DNA of 64,000 bases from Mariprofundus micogutta (GTDB taxonomy: Bacteria > Pseudomonadota > Zetaproteobacteria > Mariprofundales > Mariprofundaceae), in contig NZ_BDFD01000008.1 of assembly GCF_001895085.1 (NCBI RefSeq), positions 45,474-109,473 of the forward strand, read 5' to 3'. The notes beneath the pieces were generated by a model. The model made no database searches and was not told where the DNA came from. It saw only the letters and a list, made by a program, of their open reading frames with translations. Below, piece by piece: positions 1 to 9,253 of this stretch. A program made the position numbers and the translations under genes. Position 1 is the first letter of the stretch; every line of letters begins with the position of its first letter.

Positions 1-1224
1 ACCATCCACCACGCGGTGGTCACATGAAAGCGTGAGTGTCATCATCTTCTTAACAACAACCTCGCCGTTCTCAATGACAGGACGCTCATCTGTACCACCA
101 ACAGCCAGAATTGCACCTTCAGGCGGATTCACAATGGCAGCGAACTGTTTTACACCATACATGCCAAGGTTGGATATAGAGAAGGTACCACCGGAATACT
201 CTTCCGGCTGCAATTCACCGGCACGAGCCCGTACAGCCAGCTCTTTCACTTCACCAGAGATATCGGTAATGCCCTTCTGCTCGGCAAACCTGATCACAGG
301 TGTAATCAGACCGCCATCAATCGCCACGGCCACAGAAATATGTGCATGTTTATGTACCAGTGTATCGCTTTCCGTCCAGCTCGCATTGGCTGCAGGCACG
401 TCCACCAGAGCCTTGGCTACCGCTTTGATCACAAAATCGTTTACGCTAAGTTTAAATGCACCATCCGCTGCTTCATTAAGCTGAGCCCTGAGATCCATCA
501 AGCGATCCATGGCAACATCCACACTGAGGTAGAAGTGCGGAACCTGCTGTTTGGATTCCGTCAAACGGCGGGCAATGGCCTTACGCATCATCGAGTTCTC
601 TACACGTTCAAACTCATCTTCATGGTAAGGTAGCGGCCCGGTTGGCATCGGACGCGGTGGCGGTGCCACCACGGCAGCAGTTGCTCCACCCAGATTAATA
701 CCGACCCGGACTGCCTTTTCGACATCTGAGCGGGTAATACGTCCATGCGGACCTGTACCTGTAATAGCGGCCAGATTGATACCCTTCTGTTTGGCTATCC
801 TGCGTGCCAGAGGGCTTGCCTTGATGCGACCCTTTCTAATCACAGGGGCTGAAGGCTGTGCAACAGGGACAGTGGCTTTTGCTTCTGCAGCCTGCGCCGC
901 TGCCGGCTGCTCCGCGACCACTTCTTCAATCACTGCAGGTTCTCCTGCATTGTCTGCAGGTTTATAATCATCAGGGACCGTTTCATCATCTTCAGCAATC
1001 ACTGCAATAGCTGTACCAACCGCAACGATTGAACCTTCAGGTGAAAGGATTTTATGCAGAATACCCTCATCAATGACTTCCATTTCCATGGTCGCCTTAT
1101 CAGTTTCCACCTCGGCCAGAATTTCTCCTGATTCCAGTGTATCGCCTTCCTTCTTTAACCAGCGGGCAATTTTGCCTTCGGTCATCGTTGGCGAAAGCTG
1201 CGTCATAAACAGATCAATCGGCAT
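1..1224 (-). CDS. pdhC: Pyruvate dehydrogenase E2 (dihydrolipoyl acetyltransferase), C-terminus cut by window edge
   Basis: This is the acetyl-transfer core subunit of the cytoplasmic pyruvate dehydrogenase complex, which makes acetyl-CoA. 408 codons are visible. An N-terminal lipoyl domain carries the lipoyl-lysine motif [10 protein letters not shown] (Lys43). A long Ala/Pro/Glu-rich linker follows, then a peripheral-subunit-binding domain ([14 protein letters not shown]) and the catalytic domain. The acetyltransferase signature DHRVVDG lies at the extreme left edge, so only a short C-terminal stretch is missing. The start is an ATG nine bases after the E1-beta stop, as third gene of a pdhA-pdhB-pdhC operon. 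A 2-oxoglutarate dehydrogenase E2 is possible in principle, but the neighbouring split E1 alpha/beta subunits favour pyruvate dehydrogenase. Confidence 0.95.
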   Translation of the reverse strand, partial: MPIDLFMTQLSPTMTEGKIARWLKKEGDTLESGEILAEVETDKATMEMEVIDEGILHKILSPEGSIVAVGTAIAVIAEDDETVPDDYKPADNAGEPAVIEEVVAEQPAAAQAAEAKATVPVAQPSAPVIRKGRIKASPLARRIAKQKGINLAAITGTGPHGRITRSDVEKAVRVGINLGGATAAVVAPPPRPMPTGPLPYHEDEFERVENSMMRKAIARRLTESKQQVPHFYLSVDVAMDRLMDLRAQLNEAADGAFKLSVNDFVIKAVAKALVDVPAANASWTESDTLVHKHAHISVAVAIDGGLITPVIRFAEQKGITDISGEVKELAVRARAGELQPEEYSGGTFSISNLGMYGVKQFAAIVNPPEGAILAVGGTDERPVIENGEVVVKKMMTLTLSCDHRVVDG

Positions 1225-1233
1225 TGTTACCCC

Positions 1234-2214
1234 TTAAGCCCTTCCGCACGCCACACGTGCAGCCTCAACAATTTCAAGCACACTCGGTAGCGCCATGGCT
1301 TCCAAATTGGCCGCATATGGCATCGGTACATCCTTACCAGTCACACGAATGACCGGTGAATCAAGATCATCAAAACCGCGCTCCATAATGCGGGCAGATA
1401 TCTCAGCACCGATACCGGCAAATCGCCAACCCTCTTCCACAACTACAGCACAGTTGGTCTTCGCTACTGATTTTAGAATGGTGTTCTCATCCAATGGTCG
1501 AATCGTACGCGGATCAATCACTTCGGCTTCGATGCCCTGCTCAGCCAGAACTTTCGCCGCTTCCAGTGCAAAGCCGGTCATACGCGAATGTGCCACGATT
1601 GTAACATCTGTGCCCACACGTTTCACATCTGCAACGCCAAGCGGGATGATATATTCATCATCCGGAACTTCGCCAACATCACCATAGTTGATCTCATTTT
1701 CGATAAATACAACCGTATCATTGTCACGAATGGAAGCCTTCAATAGCCCCTTTGCATCAGCCGGATTCGATGGCATCACCACTTTAAGACCGGGCACATT
1801 CGCCAGCCAGTTTTCCAGACTCTGTGAATGCTGTGCGCCCACACGTGCAGCCGAGCCGCCAGCACCACGGAACACCATAGGTACATCGTACTGGCCGCCT
1901 GACATATACTTCATCTTGGCCGCAGCATTAACAATCTGATCCAGTGCCAGAATAGCAAAGTTCCAGGTCATAAATTCAATCACCGGACGCAGGCCAGCCA
2001 TAGCAGCGCCTACACCAAGACCGGCAAAACCGAGTTCAGTAATTGGCGTATCAATCACACGTTTGGGGCCGAACTTCTCCAGCATGCCCTGTGATACTTT
2101 ATAAGCACCATTGTATTCAGCGACTTCTTCGCCCATGAGGAAAACGCGATCATCACGTTTCATCTCTTCAACCATCGCCTGGTTCAGTGCTTCACGATAG
2201 GTAATTTTACTCAT
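1234..2214 (-). CDS. pdhB: Pyruvate dehydrogenase E1 component, beta subunit
   Basis: This 326-residue protein is the beta subunit of the heterotetrameric thiamine-diphosphate E1 that decarboxylates pyruvate. It starts [14 protein letters not shown], continues with the typical [18 protein letters not shown] segment, and has the C-terminal transketolase-like block with VVVEEGW. Its length matches the family. It begins one base after the E1-alpha stop codon and is followed closely by the E2 gene, so the three are almost certainly cotranscribed. No anomaly is seen. Confidence 0.96.
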   Translation of the reverse strand: MSKITYREALNQAMVEEMKRDDRVFLMGEEVAEYNGAYKVSQGMLEKFGPKRVIDTPITELGFAGLGVGAAMAGLRPVIEFMTWNFAILALDQIVNAAAKMKYMSGGQYDVPMVFRGAGGSAARVGAQHSQSLENWLANVPGLKVVMPSNPADAKGLLKASIRDNDTVVFIENEINYGDVGEVPDDEYIIPLGVADVKRVGTDVTIVAHSRMTGFALEAAKVLAEQGIEAEVIDPRTIRPLDENTILKSVAKTNCAVVVEEGWRFAGIGAEISARIMERGFDDLDSPVIRVTGKDVPMPYAANLEAMALPSVLEIVEAARVACGRA

Positions 2215-2215
2215 C

Positions 2216-3265
2216 TCAGCTCACCTTGCCCGGATACGGATATGCATGTTCAATCGGATCATTATAGATGTCAGTCCACAACTCGGATGCATCCGGTTCA
2301 GGCTGTGCTTCTGCTGCCTTACCGATAGCTGCAACCTCTTTTTTGATATCTTTATCTTTTTGTTTGAAATGCTCTTCAGTAGCAAGGCCAGCCTTAATCA
2401 TCTGAGCCTGTAGACGCGCAATCGGATCGCGGCCACTTCTCCATTCATCTACCTCGGCGCGCGTACGATAAGTTGCCGGATCTGACATGGAGTGCCCGCG
2501 ATAACGATAAGTCATCGCCTCAACCAGCATCGGCCCTTTACCTGAACGCGCATGTTCCATGGCCTCGCGCATCTTCTTGTCGAATTCAAGTACATCCATG
2601 CCGTCGATCTTCATGCCCGGAATTTTGAATGAAATACCACGTTTAAATAACTGTGTTTCTGCCGATGCACGATCCAGTGAAGTACCCATGGCGTACTGGT
2701 TGTTTTCTACCACAAACACGATAGGCAACTTCCAAAGTGCGGCCATATTGAATGATTCGTACACAGCACCCTGATTAATGCCGCCATCACCCATAATACA
2801 GATGGTCACACGGCCGTCGTCCTTATACCAGCTGGAAAAACCGAAACCGAGACCGATGGGTACCTGCTCACCAACAATGCCATTACCGCCGGCAAAGTTT
2901 TTCTCGGCGTCAAACATGTGCATAGAGCCGCCCTTACCTTTAACAACGCCACCAGCTTTACCCAGCAATTCAGCCATCACAGCCGTAGGATCAGTACCAC
3001 GCGCCAGAATATGGCCATGGTCGCGGTAGCTGGTCATCATATAATCAGCAGGTTCAGACGCCTGATGCAGGCCTACGCAAACAGCCTCCTGCCCGTTACA
3101 CAGATGGCAAAAACCACCGATCTTTTTCAGACCATAAAGCTGGCCCGCCTTCTCTTCAAAACGGCGAATAAACAGCATTTGGTCATGCATCTCATGCAGC
3201 TTCTCTTCTGCATAAAAGAAGCCGTCATGTGTAATGCCAGCTTCCTGTTTCTGCTTTGCAGGCAT
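2216..3265 (-). CDS. pdhA: Pyruvate dehydrogenase E1 component, alpha subunit
   Basis: This 349-residue alpha subunit binds thiamine diphosphate. The cofactor motif begins with MGDGGINQG (about residues 158-166) and ends at VVENN (Asn188). The phosphorylation-loop-like segment [15 protein letters not shown] follows near residue 255. The ATG start has a GGGGG Shine-Dalgarno six bases upstream. It is the first gene of the pdh operon and is divergent from the SUI1-family gene; the roughly 230-bp gap between them should hold both promoters, though no clear sigma-70 site was identified there. Confidence 0.96.
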   Translation of the reverse strand: MPAKQKQEAGITHDGFFYAEEKLHEMHDQMLFIRRFEEKAGQLYGLKKIGGFCHLCNGQEAVCVGLHQASEPADYMMTSYRDHGHILARGTDPTAVMAELLGKAGGVVKGKGGSMHMFDAEKNFAGGNGIVGEQVPIGLGFGFSSWYKDDGRVTICIMGDGGINQGAVYESFNMAALWKLPIVFVVENNQYAMGTSLDRASAETQLFKRGISFKIPGMKIDGMDVLEFDKKMREAMEHARSGKGPMLVEAMTYRYRGHSMSDPATYRTRAEVDEWRSGRDPIARLQAQMIKAGLATEEHFKQKDKDIKKEVAAIGKAAEAQPEPDASELWTDIYNDPIEHAYPYPGKVS

Positions 3266-3493
3266 AGTGCCCCCATAATTTTATTTTGGCCGAATGATGC
3301 CCAAGCGCACGCATACCAGCAACCTGCACCCTTATGTGGTCTTTTTCACACCTGTTTATTCACGTCTGAATCCATTGATAAATATACAGAATTCCCTAAA
3401 TCAAAGAAGGGAACCTCACCTTCTTTTCAACAGCTTGCGAAGCCGGGGCAAAAGAGGTTGCATTGGCAGAAAGGATGACAACAGGAGCTGCTG

Positions 3494-3865
3494 ATGAGTG
3501 AGAATCGCAGACTGGTTTACAGTACCGAGCAGGGATCGCTGGATAAACCGATGCAGAAAAACAGATCTGCAAGTAAGAAAAGACGTAAAAATGCATCTGC
3601 TTCCCCTGCAATCAAGAACCCGAACAAACAGGGCGTACGTATACGCAGGGAATCCAAGGGGCGTGGCGGTAAAACTGTCTGCATTGTGGATGGACTGGCT
3701 CTGAACGATGAATGCTTGAAAAAACTACTCAAAACTCTGAAAGCCCAACTGGGCACGGGTGGCGCCATAAAAGGCGAGCTACTTGAAATACAGGGTGATC
3801 ATCGAGATAAACTACTTTTGCTGCTGGAAAAACAAGGCATTCAGGCCAAACTGGCCGGAGGCTGA
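3494..3865 (+). CDS. yciH: SUI1/YciH-family translation initiation factor
   Basis: This 123-residue protein has a basic, probably flexible N-terminus (about 50 residues) followed by a SUI1 domain: RGGKTVCIVDGLAL, then LKKLLKTLKAQLGTGGAIKG and a C-terminal LEIQGDH segment. The domain resembles eIF1 and bacterial YciH, which influence start-codon selection on the small ribosomal subunit. The ATG has a GGAG seven bases upstream. It stands alone, divergent from pdhA, and is closed by a strong terminator. The role in initiation is inferred from the family. Confidence 0.9.
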   Translation: MSENRRLVYSTEQGSLDKPMQKNRSASKKRRKNASASPAIKNPNKQGVRIRRESKGRGGKTVCIVDGLALNDECLKKLLKTLKAQLGTGGAIKGELLEIQGDHRDKLLLLLEKQGIQAKLAGG

Positions 3866-3872
3866 AAAAAGA

Positions 3873-3900
3873 AAAGGCGGAGTTTGCACGCTCCGCCTTT
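3873..3900. terminator. Bidirectional intrinsic terminator between SUI1 gene and hemC
   Basis: A perfect 10-bp stem (AAAGGCGGAG with CTCCGCCTTT) closes an 8-nt loop. It lies eight bases after the yciH stop codon. The A- and T-rich ends of the stem make it usable from either strand, although hemC ends about 160 bp away. Confidence 0.85.
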
Positions 3901-4059
3901 CAAGATATCTAGTTATAGGATTCATCGTAAAATGATTGTTACTGCTGCTGACAGTGTGGCTAGTATGTATCAATTTTGTGTCACTTCAGTGACATGCCTC
4001 ACAATACGAATAAAAGATGAATGAAATATGAAATGCACATGCCATGCATTCACTCAGTA

Positions 4060-4983
4060 TCAGTTCTCTGCGTACAACGCCGCCAGAATAGGCCCTGCGC
4101 CGGCATCCAGCACCTCCTGAGCGAGAGCACTTCCAATGGACTCAGCATCAGCACGCAAACCCGTTGCTTCACGCTTAATCACTATCGTACCGTCAACTGA
4201 ACCCACCAGCCCTTTCAAATGCAGTGAATCACCATCAAGCGTGGCATAGGCTGCAATCGGCACCTGACAGCCACCTTCAAGCGTAGCCAAAAATGCGCGT
4301 TCAGCTTTGGTACGGGCCACGGTATCCGCATCATTTAGCTGATCCACCAGAGCATTGATGACATCGTCCGCATCACGGGTCTGAATACCCAGCGTACCCT
4401 GCGCCACAGCAGGTAACAGCTCTTCTGTATCAATAAAGTCGTGCATCAAGTCCTGCATACCCATACGCTTGATACCGGCTGCAGCCAGAATCACCGCATC
4501 GACTTCCTCGCCCAGCTTGGAAAGACGTGTCTGTATATTGCCGCGAATTGAAGTAAACTCGAATGATGGATATTTAGCCCTGATCTGAGCGACACGACGC
4601 AGACTGGAAGTGCCGATAGTGGCCCCTTCAGGCAGACTGTCCAGACCACCCTTGGTAATAGTCGCAATGGCATCACGCGGATCTTCCCGTTTGGGATGGG
4701 CGCGAATACTGGTACCTTCCGGCAATACAGTCGGCACATCCTTCATGGAGTGCACTGCGATATCAGCACGCCCATCAAGCAACGCCTCATCGATCTCTTT
4801 GGTAAACAGACCCTTACCACCCACCTGTGCCAGAGGCACATCCAGGATTTTGTCACCCTTGGTAACAATTTTTACCAGCTCTGTCGTCACGGACGGGTCC
4901 AGACGCTGCAGTTCAGCGGATACATGTTCAGCCTGCCACAGGGCAAGCGGGGAACGACGGGTAGCAATACGGATGTGAGACAT
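4060..4983 (-). CDS. hemC: Porphobilinogen deaminase (hydroxymethylbilane synthase)
   Basis: This enzyme polymerises four porphobilinogen units into hydroxymethylbilane in haem biosynthesis. It has IRIATRRSPLALWQAEH at the N-terminus, the KEIDEALLDGRADIAVHSMKD region, and the dipyrromethane-cofactor cysteine motif LEGGCQVPI. An upstream in-frame TTG would give 324 residues. The ATG at 4983 is preferred because a GGAGG lies a few bases before it and the resulting 307 residues fit the family. It lies downstream of rsmD on the same strand. Confidence 0.95.
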   Translation of the reverse strand: MSHIRIATRRSPLALWQAEHVSAELQRLDPSVTTELVKIVTKGDKILDVPLAQVGGKGLFTKEIDEALLDGRADIAVHSMKDVPTVLPEGTSIRAHPKREDPRDAIATITKGGLDSLPEGATIGTSSLRRVAQIRAKYPSFEFTSIRGNIQTRLSKLGEEVDAVILAAAGIKRMGMQDLMHDFIDTEELLPAVAQGTLGIQTRDADDVINALVDQLNDADTVARTKAERAFLATLEGGCQVPIAAYATLDGDSLHLKGLVGSVDGTIVIKREATGLRADAESIGSALAQEVLDAGAGPILAALYAEN

Positions 4984-5059
4984 GGAACCTCCAGAAGTAG
5001 AGCGAACCGTAGCGACAGAGGCCGGTTTACTCAAAAGAAATCAGCAGAAGTCTGGAAAC

Positions 5060-5605
5060 TCAGACATCAGGCTTCATTTTCTGCAGAAAATGCAGACAGG
5101 TGTCACCATAAGGGCGAGACTGAACACATGACCAGCCATCAGGCCACACAGGTTTCACTTTTGTGGATTCCTCGACAATCAGGCGGTCACAGCTGATTTC
5201 ACACTTGTCCAGCCAGGCAGGTATCTGCTCGCTAAAGCCCTGCTGATATGGCGGGTCAGCAAAAACAAGCTCAAAATGCTCGCCAGCCAGCGAAGCCAGT
5301 CCCTTCTCCACACCGATGGTTTTAATTTGCCAACGATCAGACAAAGCCCATGAGTCTCGTATACTCCCCATTTCACGAGTCAACCTGCGATTCAATTCAA
5401 TCGATACAGCAGAAGAGGCCCCGCGAGAAATCGCCTCCAGCGCCATGACACCGGAACCAGAAAACAGATCGAGCAGTCTCATATCATCCAGAGGGCCGAG
5501 AATATTAAACAGAGCCTGACGCACCTTGGCTGGCGTCGGACGCAGGCCCGCAACATCAGGCACCCTGATCACTCGTCCCCGCAAACTTCCTGCAGTAATT
5601 CTCAT
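5060..5605 (-). CDS. rsmD: 16S rRNA (guanine966-N2)-methyltransferase RsmD
   Basis: This 181-residue SAM-dependent methyltransferase acts on 16S rRNA during ribosome assembly. It opens with MRITAGSLRGRVIRVP, has the SAM-binding motif LLDLFSGSGVMALEAISRGA and the catalytic FADPPYQ (an N/DPPY motif for amino-group methylation). The substrate RPTPAKVRQALFNIL segment is typical of RsmD. It starts sixteen bases downstream of the M16-like gene and precedes hemC. Confidence 0.94.
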   Translation of the reverse strand: MRITAGSLRGRVIRVPDVAGLRPTPAKVRQALFNILGPLDDMRLLDLFSGSGVMALEAISRGASSAVSIELNRRLTREMGSIRDSWALSDRWQIKTIGVEKGLASLAGEHFELVFADPPYQQGFSEQIPAWLDKCEISCDRLIVEESTKVKPVWPDGWSCVQSRPYGDTCLHFLQKMKPDV

Positions 5606-5620
5606 GGTTAACGAAAAACC

Positions 5621-6928
5621 TTAATCCAGCTTAGAACCGACACGCACACGACTCCAGCTTTCCGGCTTCAGAAAACGCGATGCCTGTGTCCTCACTGCAT
5701 CCAACGTCACTGCAGCAACCCGTTCCGTCCATACACTCAGGTAATCCAATGGCAACCCATAGATACCTATCATGGAGATCAGCCCCACACGCTCCCTGTT
5801 TGAATCCATACGCTGTGCAAAACTGCCAACCAGATTCTCTTTACTTGCCTTTAACTGTGCTGAAGTAATTTTACCCGCTGCCAATTCAGCAAGCACTGAG
5901 CGCACCACGGTTTCTGCCTGTTCGGCCTGATCAGCACGCGTCTGCAGGCTGATGACGAAGGGACCAGGCACAGCAAGGGGTGAAAAATAGGAATAAACAC
6001 CATACACAAGACCACGCTTTTCACGAACCTCTTCCATCAATCTGGAACCAAACCCTCCGCCACCAAGCATATGGTTCAACACAAATACAGGAAAAAACCC
6101 GGCATCGCTGCGTGCAACTCCGAGACGTGTCATATGCACCATGGTCTGACTGGTAGGCATCTGTACATCCACACTTTTAGCAGCCGTCACTTCAGGCTGC
6201 GCAATACCTGCCAATGTTTGCGCTGGTTTTCCCTGCCAACCATCAAGCTTTGCCTCAAGCAAGGGTAGCAATTCAGCCAGCGTGATGTCACCGCTGACAG
6301 CTAACACTGCGCCCTGTGGTTTTATCTGCCTGCCGAACAAGTCTTTCACATCATTCAGAGTAAGCCCTGCCAGCGACTGCATAGTACCCGCGGGTCTATG
6401 TCCATATGGGTGGTCACCGAACAATGTTTCAGCAGCAGCTTGTGCAGCCTGCACACCCGGCTCTTCCTTTTCTTTCTGCGCAGCGGCCAGCGTATCCTGC
6501 TTCATGATGGTGAATCGTTGTTGATTCCAGCCCGGCTGCTTTAGCACCTCGCTAAAGGCATCCAGCCCGGGGTTTAGGGCATCTTTTAATACCGTTAAGG
6601 AGAGGGTCAATGTGTCGTAACTGGCGCTGGCTGCCAACTGAATGGCGTCCTGATCGAGCATATCTGCCCAGGCGATATTATCATGCATGGCGGTATGATC
6701 TGTCAGCATGCCAGCCAGCATGGTCGCAGTGCCTTCCTTCCCCTTCGCATCAAAAGCACTGCCGGCAGGCAAGACCAGCGACATCGACAGCATCGGCACA
6801 TTATGTGCCTCCATCAGCAATACAGTACTCCCATTGGAAAGCGTGGCCTTCTGGATCGGCGGCACAGCCAATGCCGCAGGCGTGGCCATAAACAGTGAAA
6901 TAAACAGCACAATCAGACGCAAGCTCAT
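5621..6928 (-). CDS. M16 peptidase-like protein lacking the zinc motif (non-catalytic partner)
   Basis: This 435-residue protein has an N-terminal signal peptide (LRLIVLFISLFMATPAALA) and the two-lobed pitrilysin/M16 fold, including LPAGSAFDAKGKEGTATML and the C-terminal GGGFGSRLMEEVREKRGLVYGV signature. The place where active M16 enzymes carry HxxEH reads LAGMLTDH, so zinc binding should be lost. Its start overlaps the stop of the upstream M16 gene by four bases (ATGA). Such active/inactive pairs usually form a heterodimeric periplasmic peptidase. The substrate is unknown. Confidence 0.9.
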   Translation of the reverse strand: MSLRLIVLFISLFMATPAALAVPPIQKATLSNGSTVLLMEAHNVPMLSMSLVLPAGSAFDAKGKEGTATMLAGMLTDHTAMHDNIAWADMLDQDAIQLAASASYDTLTLSLTVLKDALNPGLDAFSEVLKQPGWNQQRFTIMKQDTLAAAQKEKEEPGVQAAQAAAETLFGDHPYGHRPAGTMQSLAGLTLNDVKDLFGRQIKPQGAVLAVSGDITLAELLPLLEAKLDGWQGKPAQTLAGIAQPEVTAAKSVDVQMPTSQTMVHMTRLGVARSDAGFFPVFVLNHMLGGGGFGSRLMEEVREKRGLVYGVYSYFSPLAVPGPFVISLQTRADQAEQAETVVRSVLAELAAGKITSAQLKASKENLVGSFAQRMDSNRERVGLISMIGIYGLPLDYLSVWTERVAAVTLDAVRTQASRFLKPESWSRVRVGSKLD

Positions 6929-8250
6929 GATTTGACCTCCGGTTTCAGTAAGCCTGTGGTGGAACGATCCCGTTTCAACCAGCGTTTGACCGCCGCCTGA
7001 ATATCAGAGGGCTCTACCTTTTCAATCTCATCCAGCCAGTTATCACGATTTTCCGCGCCTATTCCCACCACCTCCATGCGACCGATTTCTTTGGCACGCA
7101 AATAAAGTGAATCCTGAGCAAACACCTGTGCTGCAATGATATTTCGCTTGGCTGCACGCAGTCGTTTCACATCCACAGGTTTCCTTTCCATATCATCGAT
7201 CAGAGCCCACAAGGCGCCCTCAAATGCTTCCGGACTCTGACCCGGCCCTAACATGCCGTAGGCATACCAGAGATCCAGCCCCATGGACGAGGCGTCATAA
7301 CCAGCGCCTGCAGCAAAAGCCTTACGCTGTTGATCGACAATTTCACGTGATAAACGTGCTGAACGACCTCCGGCCATAATGTGGGTAGCCAGCGTCAGAG
7401 CTGCAACTTCACGATCATTTTCTCCCGGCTTCCAAACCGGAGTTGGAATCGTAATGGCCAGCATGGGCAATTGTGCCGGCACTTCAACATTGATGCGCTT
7501 GGGGCCGAACGGTTCCGGCTCAACCGGATTAAAGCGGGCAGCAACAGGACGTGATTTCAATCGCCCGAAACTCTTTGCCACCACCTTTTTCATTTCGGTA
7601 AAATCAACATCGCCAACCACGACGACGATGGCGTTATTGGGTACATAATGTTTCTTATAAAAGGCCTTCACATCCTCAATGGTCAATTTCTCCAGATCCT
7701 GCATCCAGCCGATGACCGGATTACGGTAGGGGTGCAATCGCAGGGATGCAGCAGATAGTTCTTCGAACATGCGGCTGTTCGGATCATCTTCGGTACGCAT
7801 ACGGCGCTCTTCCATGATCACTTTGATCTCTTTTTGAAAATCCTCGTCACGCAACTTCAGATTGGCAAAGCGCTCCGCTTCCATATTGAGCACTTTCGCC
7901 ACTTGGCTTGAAGGTACCGTCTCAAAATAGGCGGTGTAATCAGTGCTGGTAAAAGCATTGTCATTGCCACCCATGGCTGAAATGCGCCTGCTGAATTCAC
8001 CCGGCCCCAATTCTTTCGAACCCTTGAACATCATATGTTCGAACACATGCGCCAAACCTGTTTTGCCGGGCAACTCATCACGCCCACCAACCTTCAGCCA
8101 GACCTGAACCATGGCAACAGGGGCGGAGTGATCCTCTTCGACAATCAATTTTACACCGTTCTTAAACTCAGCCTGCTGCAATTGTGCCGCTTGAGCGGAC
8201 GCAATGGACAGAACGGTCAAGATCAGCAAGGTAGTCAATCGAAATAACAT
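6925..8250 (-). CDS. M16-family zinc metallopeptidase, secreted
   Basis: This is the catalytic member of the pair. It has a signal peptide (MLFRLTTLLILTVLSIASAQA), the inverted zinc motif HVFEHMMFKGS, and a downstream Glu in the EAERFANLKL region. An ORF open further upstream would give 462 residues. The ATG at 8250 is chosen because GGAGAG precedes it and it places the signal peptide at the N-terminus, giving 441 residues. It heads a four-gene minus-strand set (M16, M16-like, rsmD, hemC). A periplasmic oligopeptidase role is inferred from the family. Confidence 0.92.
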   Translation of the reverse strand: MLFRLTTLLILTVLSIASAQAAQLQQAEFKNGVKLIVEEDHSAPVAMVQVWLKVGGRDELPGKTGLAHVFEHMMFKGSKELGPGEFSRRISAMGGNDNAFTSTDYTAYFETVPSSQVAKVLNMEAERFANLKLRDEDFQKEIKVIMEERRMRTEDDPNSRMFEELSAASLRLHPYRNPVIGWMQDLEKLTIEDVKAFYKKHYVPNNAIVVVVGDVDFTEMKKVVAKSFGRLKSRPVAARFNPVEPEPFGPKRINVEVPAQLPMLAITIPTPVWKPGENDREVAALTLATHIMAGGRSARLSREIVDQQRKAFAAGAGYDASSMGLDLWYAYGMLGPGQSPEAFEGALWALIDDMERKPVDVKRLRAAKRNIIAAQVFAQDSLYLRAKEIGRMEVVGIGAENRDNWLDEIEKVEPSDIQAAVKRWLKRDRSTTGLLKPEVKS

Positions 8251-8648
8251 GTACTCTCCGGATAATCGAAATTCAGACCGGCGATGATAGGGGGAAACAT
8301 CGTTGTGACGCAAACACCATCATCCTCTGCTTTCAACTGGCTGCTCACCACTGCCCCGCATTCTGAAACCCTGAAGTAAATGGCATCGTGAAGCGCCTCA
8401 CCCGCAAGGCTACAAGCATCAGTTGCGGGGACAGAAGCCTCCCCACGACAGTGACAGCAAGGTTTTTCCCTATGAAAATTAGAACTTTATCCCCTGTTTG
8501 GGGGACAGACGACCTGTTTTTACACTGTTAGGATTGCCAACCTTGTACGGGCAGCATTTCAACCTCCCGAACAGGAGAACTCCGCAGGTGGGCTGCGTGC
8601 CACGGGAAGTGGGTAGATCACTCGACTGAATTTGATAAAACAAACTGC

Positions 8649-8734
8649 GGGGAGTACACAAATCCTTCATTCTGCGAATTATCCTGTTTGCCCCGGCTCG
8701 CTGGAAAGCTGCCCGGACACTCCCCACTTTTTTT
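8649..8734 (+). terminator. Possible intrinsic terminator or end of a small RNA
   Basis: GGGGAGT at 8649-8655 pairs with ACTCCCC at 8719-8725 and is followed, after AC, by a run of T (8728-8734). The long internal segment of about 60 nt makes this a weak terminator call. It could be the closing stem of a small RNA. Confidence 0.3.
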
Positions 8735-8962
8735 CGGCCAGATACTATGATGGTGGTACCATGTCGAAACCGACGATTAACAAGTCCGGTCCTACTACTC
8801 ATGTCAGTGTTTCTATCTCGTGAGTACAGGCAAAATCGCGATAAAACGTACTGTGATCATTTCGCAATAACGAAATGATTATTAAATAACTGGAATTGAA
8901 TCCAAGTTCTGTGGGGATGATGAATAATACAACCCACACATGAATAGTTTTTTAGATTCTTT

Positions 8963-9052
8963 TCAGAAAATTATTTCCATTAAGATCATCGTTAATATGA
9001 TAAAAGCAACCCCGGAGGCAATTGTAAATGATTGTATGGTACGCCCTTTCAT
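8963..9052 (-). CDS. Possible 29-residue single-span membrane peptide
   Basis: The ORF encodes a short basic N-terminus (MKGRTIQSFT) followed by a hydrophobic stretch (IASGVAFIILTMILMEIIF) that could span the inner membrane once. A GGGAG lies about nine bases upstream of the ATG. No homology is recognised, and an ORF this short can arise by chance. The ribosome-binding site plus the clean membrane segment are the only support. Confidence 0.3.
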   Translation of the reverse strand: MKGRTIQSFTIASGVAFIILTMILMEIIF

Positions 9053-9253
9053 TGTGCTATCTCCCTTCTTCTGAATTCTTAATGTCTTCATTATAGCACA
9101 ATATCCCCCAAGTGCGCTGCGACCCATCCACCCCCCCGAATTGAACACAACGTTGAGATATATTCATCCGGATGGTTCTGGTTGCTAACAGTCGGCCAAT
9201 GCGTAGCCTGCCGTCCCCTTATTAATCACTAACCAATCCGGAGCAGCTATCTC

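Larger units (their letters stand above)
8251..9253. other. Gene-poor spacer with several hairpins, mostly unassigned
   Basis: About 1 kb without a recognisable protein gene. Seen directly: an inverted repeat CCCGCAA/TTGCGGG (8401-8429); a 7-bp stem GGGGAGT/ACTCCCC (8649-8725) followed by a run of T; and ATCATTTCG/CGAAATGAT around a 6-nt loop (8856-8879). A 107-codon minus-strand frame (8479-8802) has no family signature and no convincing start. A structured RNA or a decayed mobile element would fit, but neither was identified. Confidence 0.5.

Noticed and set aside
4984..5034. N-terminal extension of hemC from a TTG codon
   Set aside because: The ATG at 4983 has GGAGG at good spacing and gives the normal family length.
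8479..8802. 107-codon minus-strand ORF in the M16-purH spacer
   Set aside because: No start signal, no family motif, and composition unlike its neighbours; treated as noncoding.
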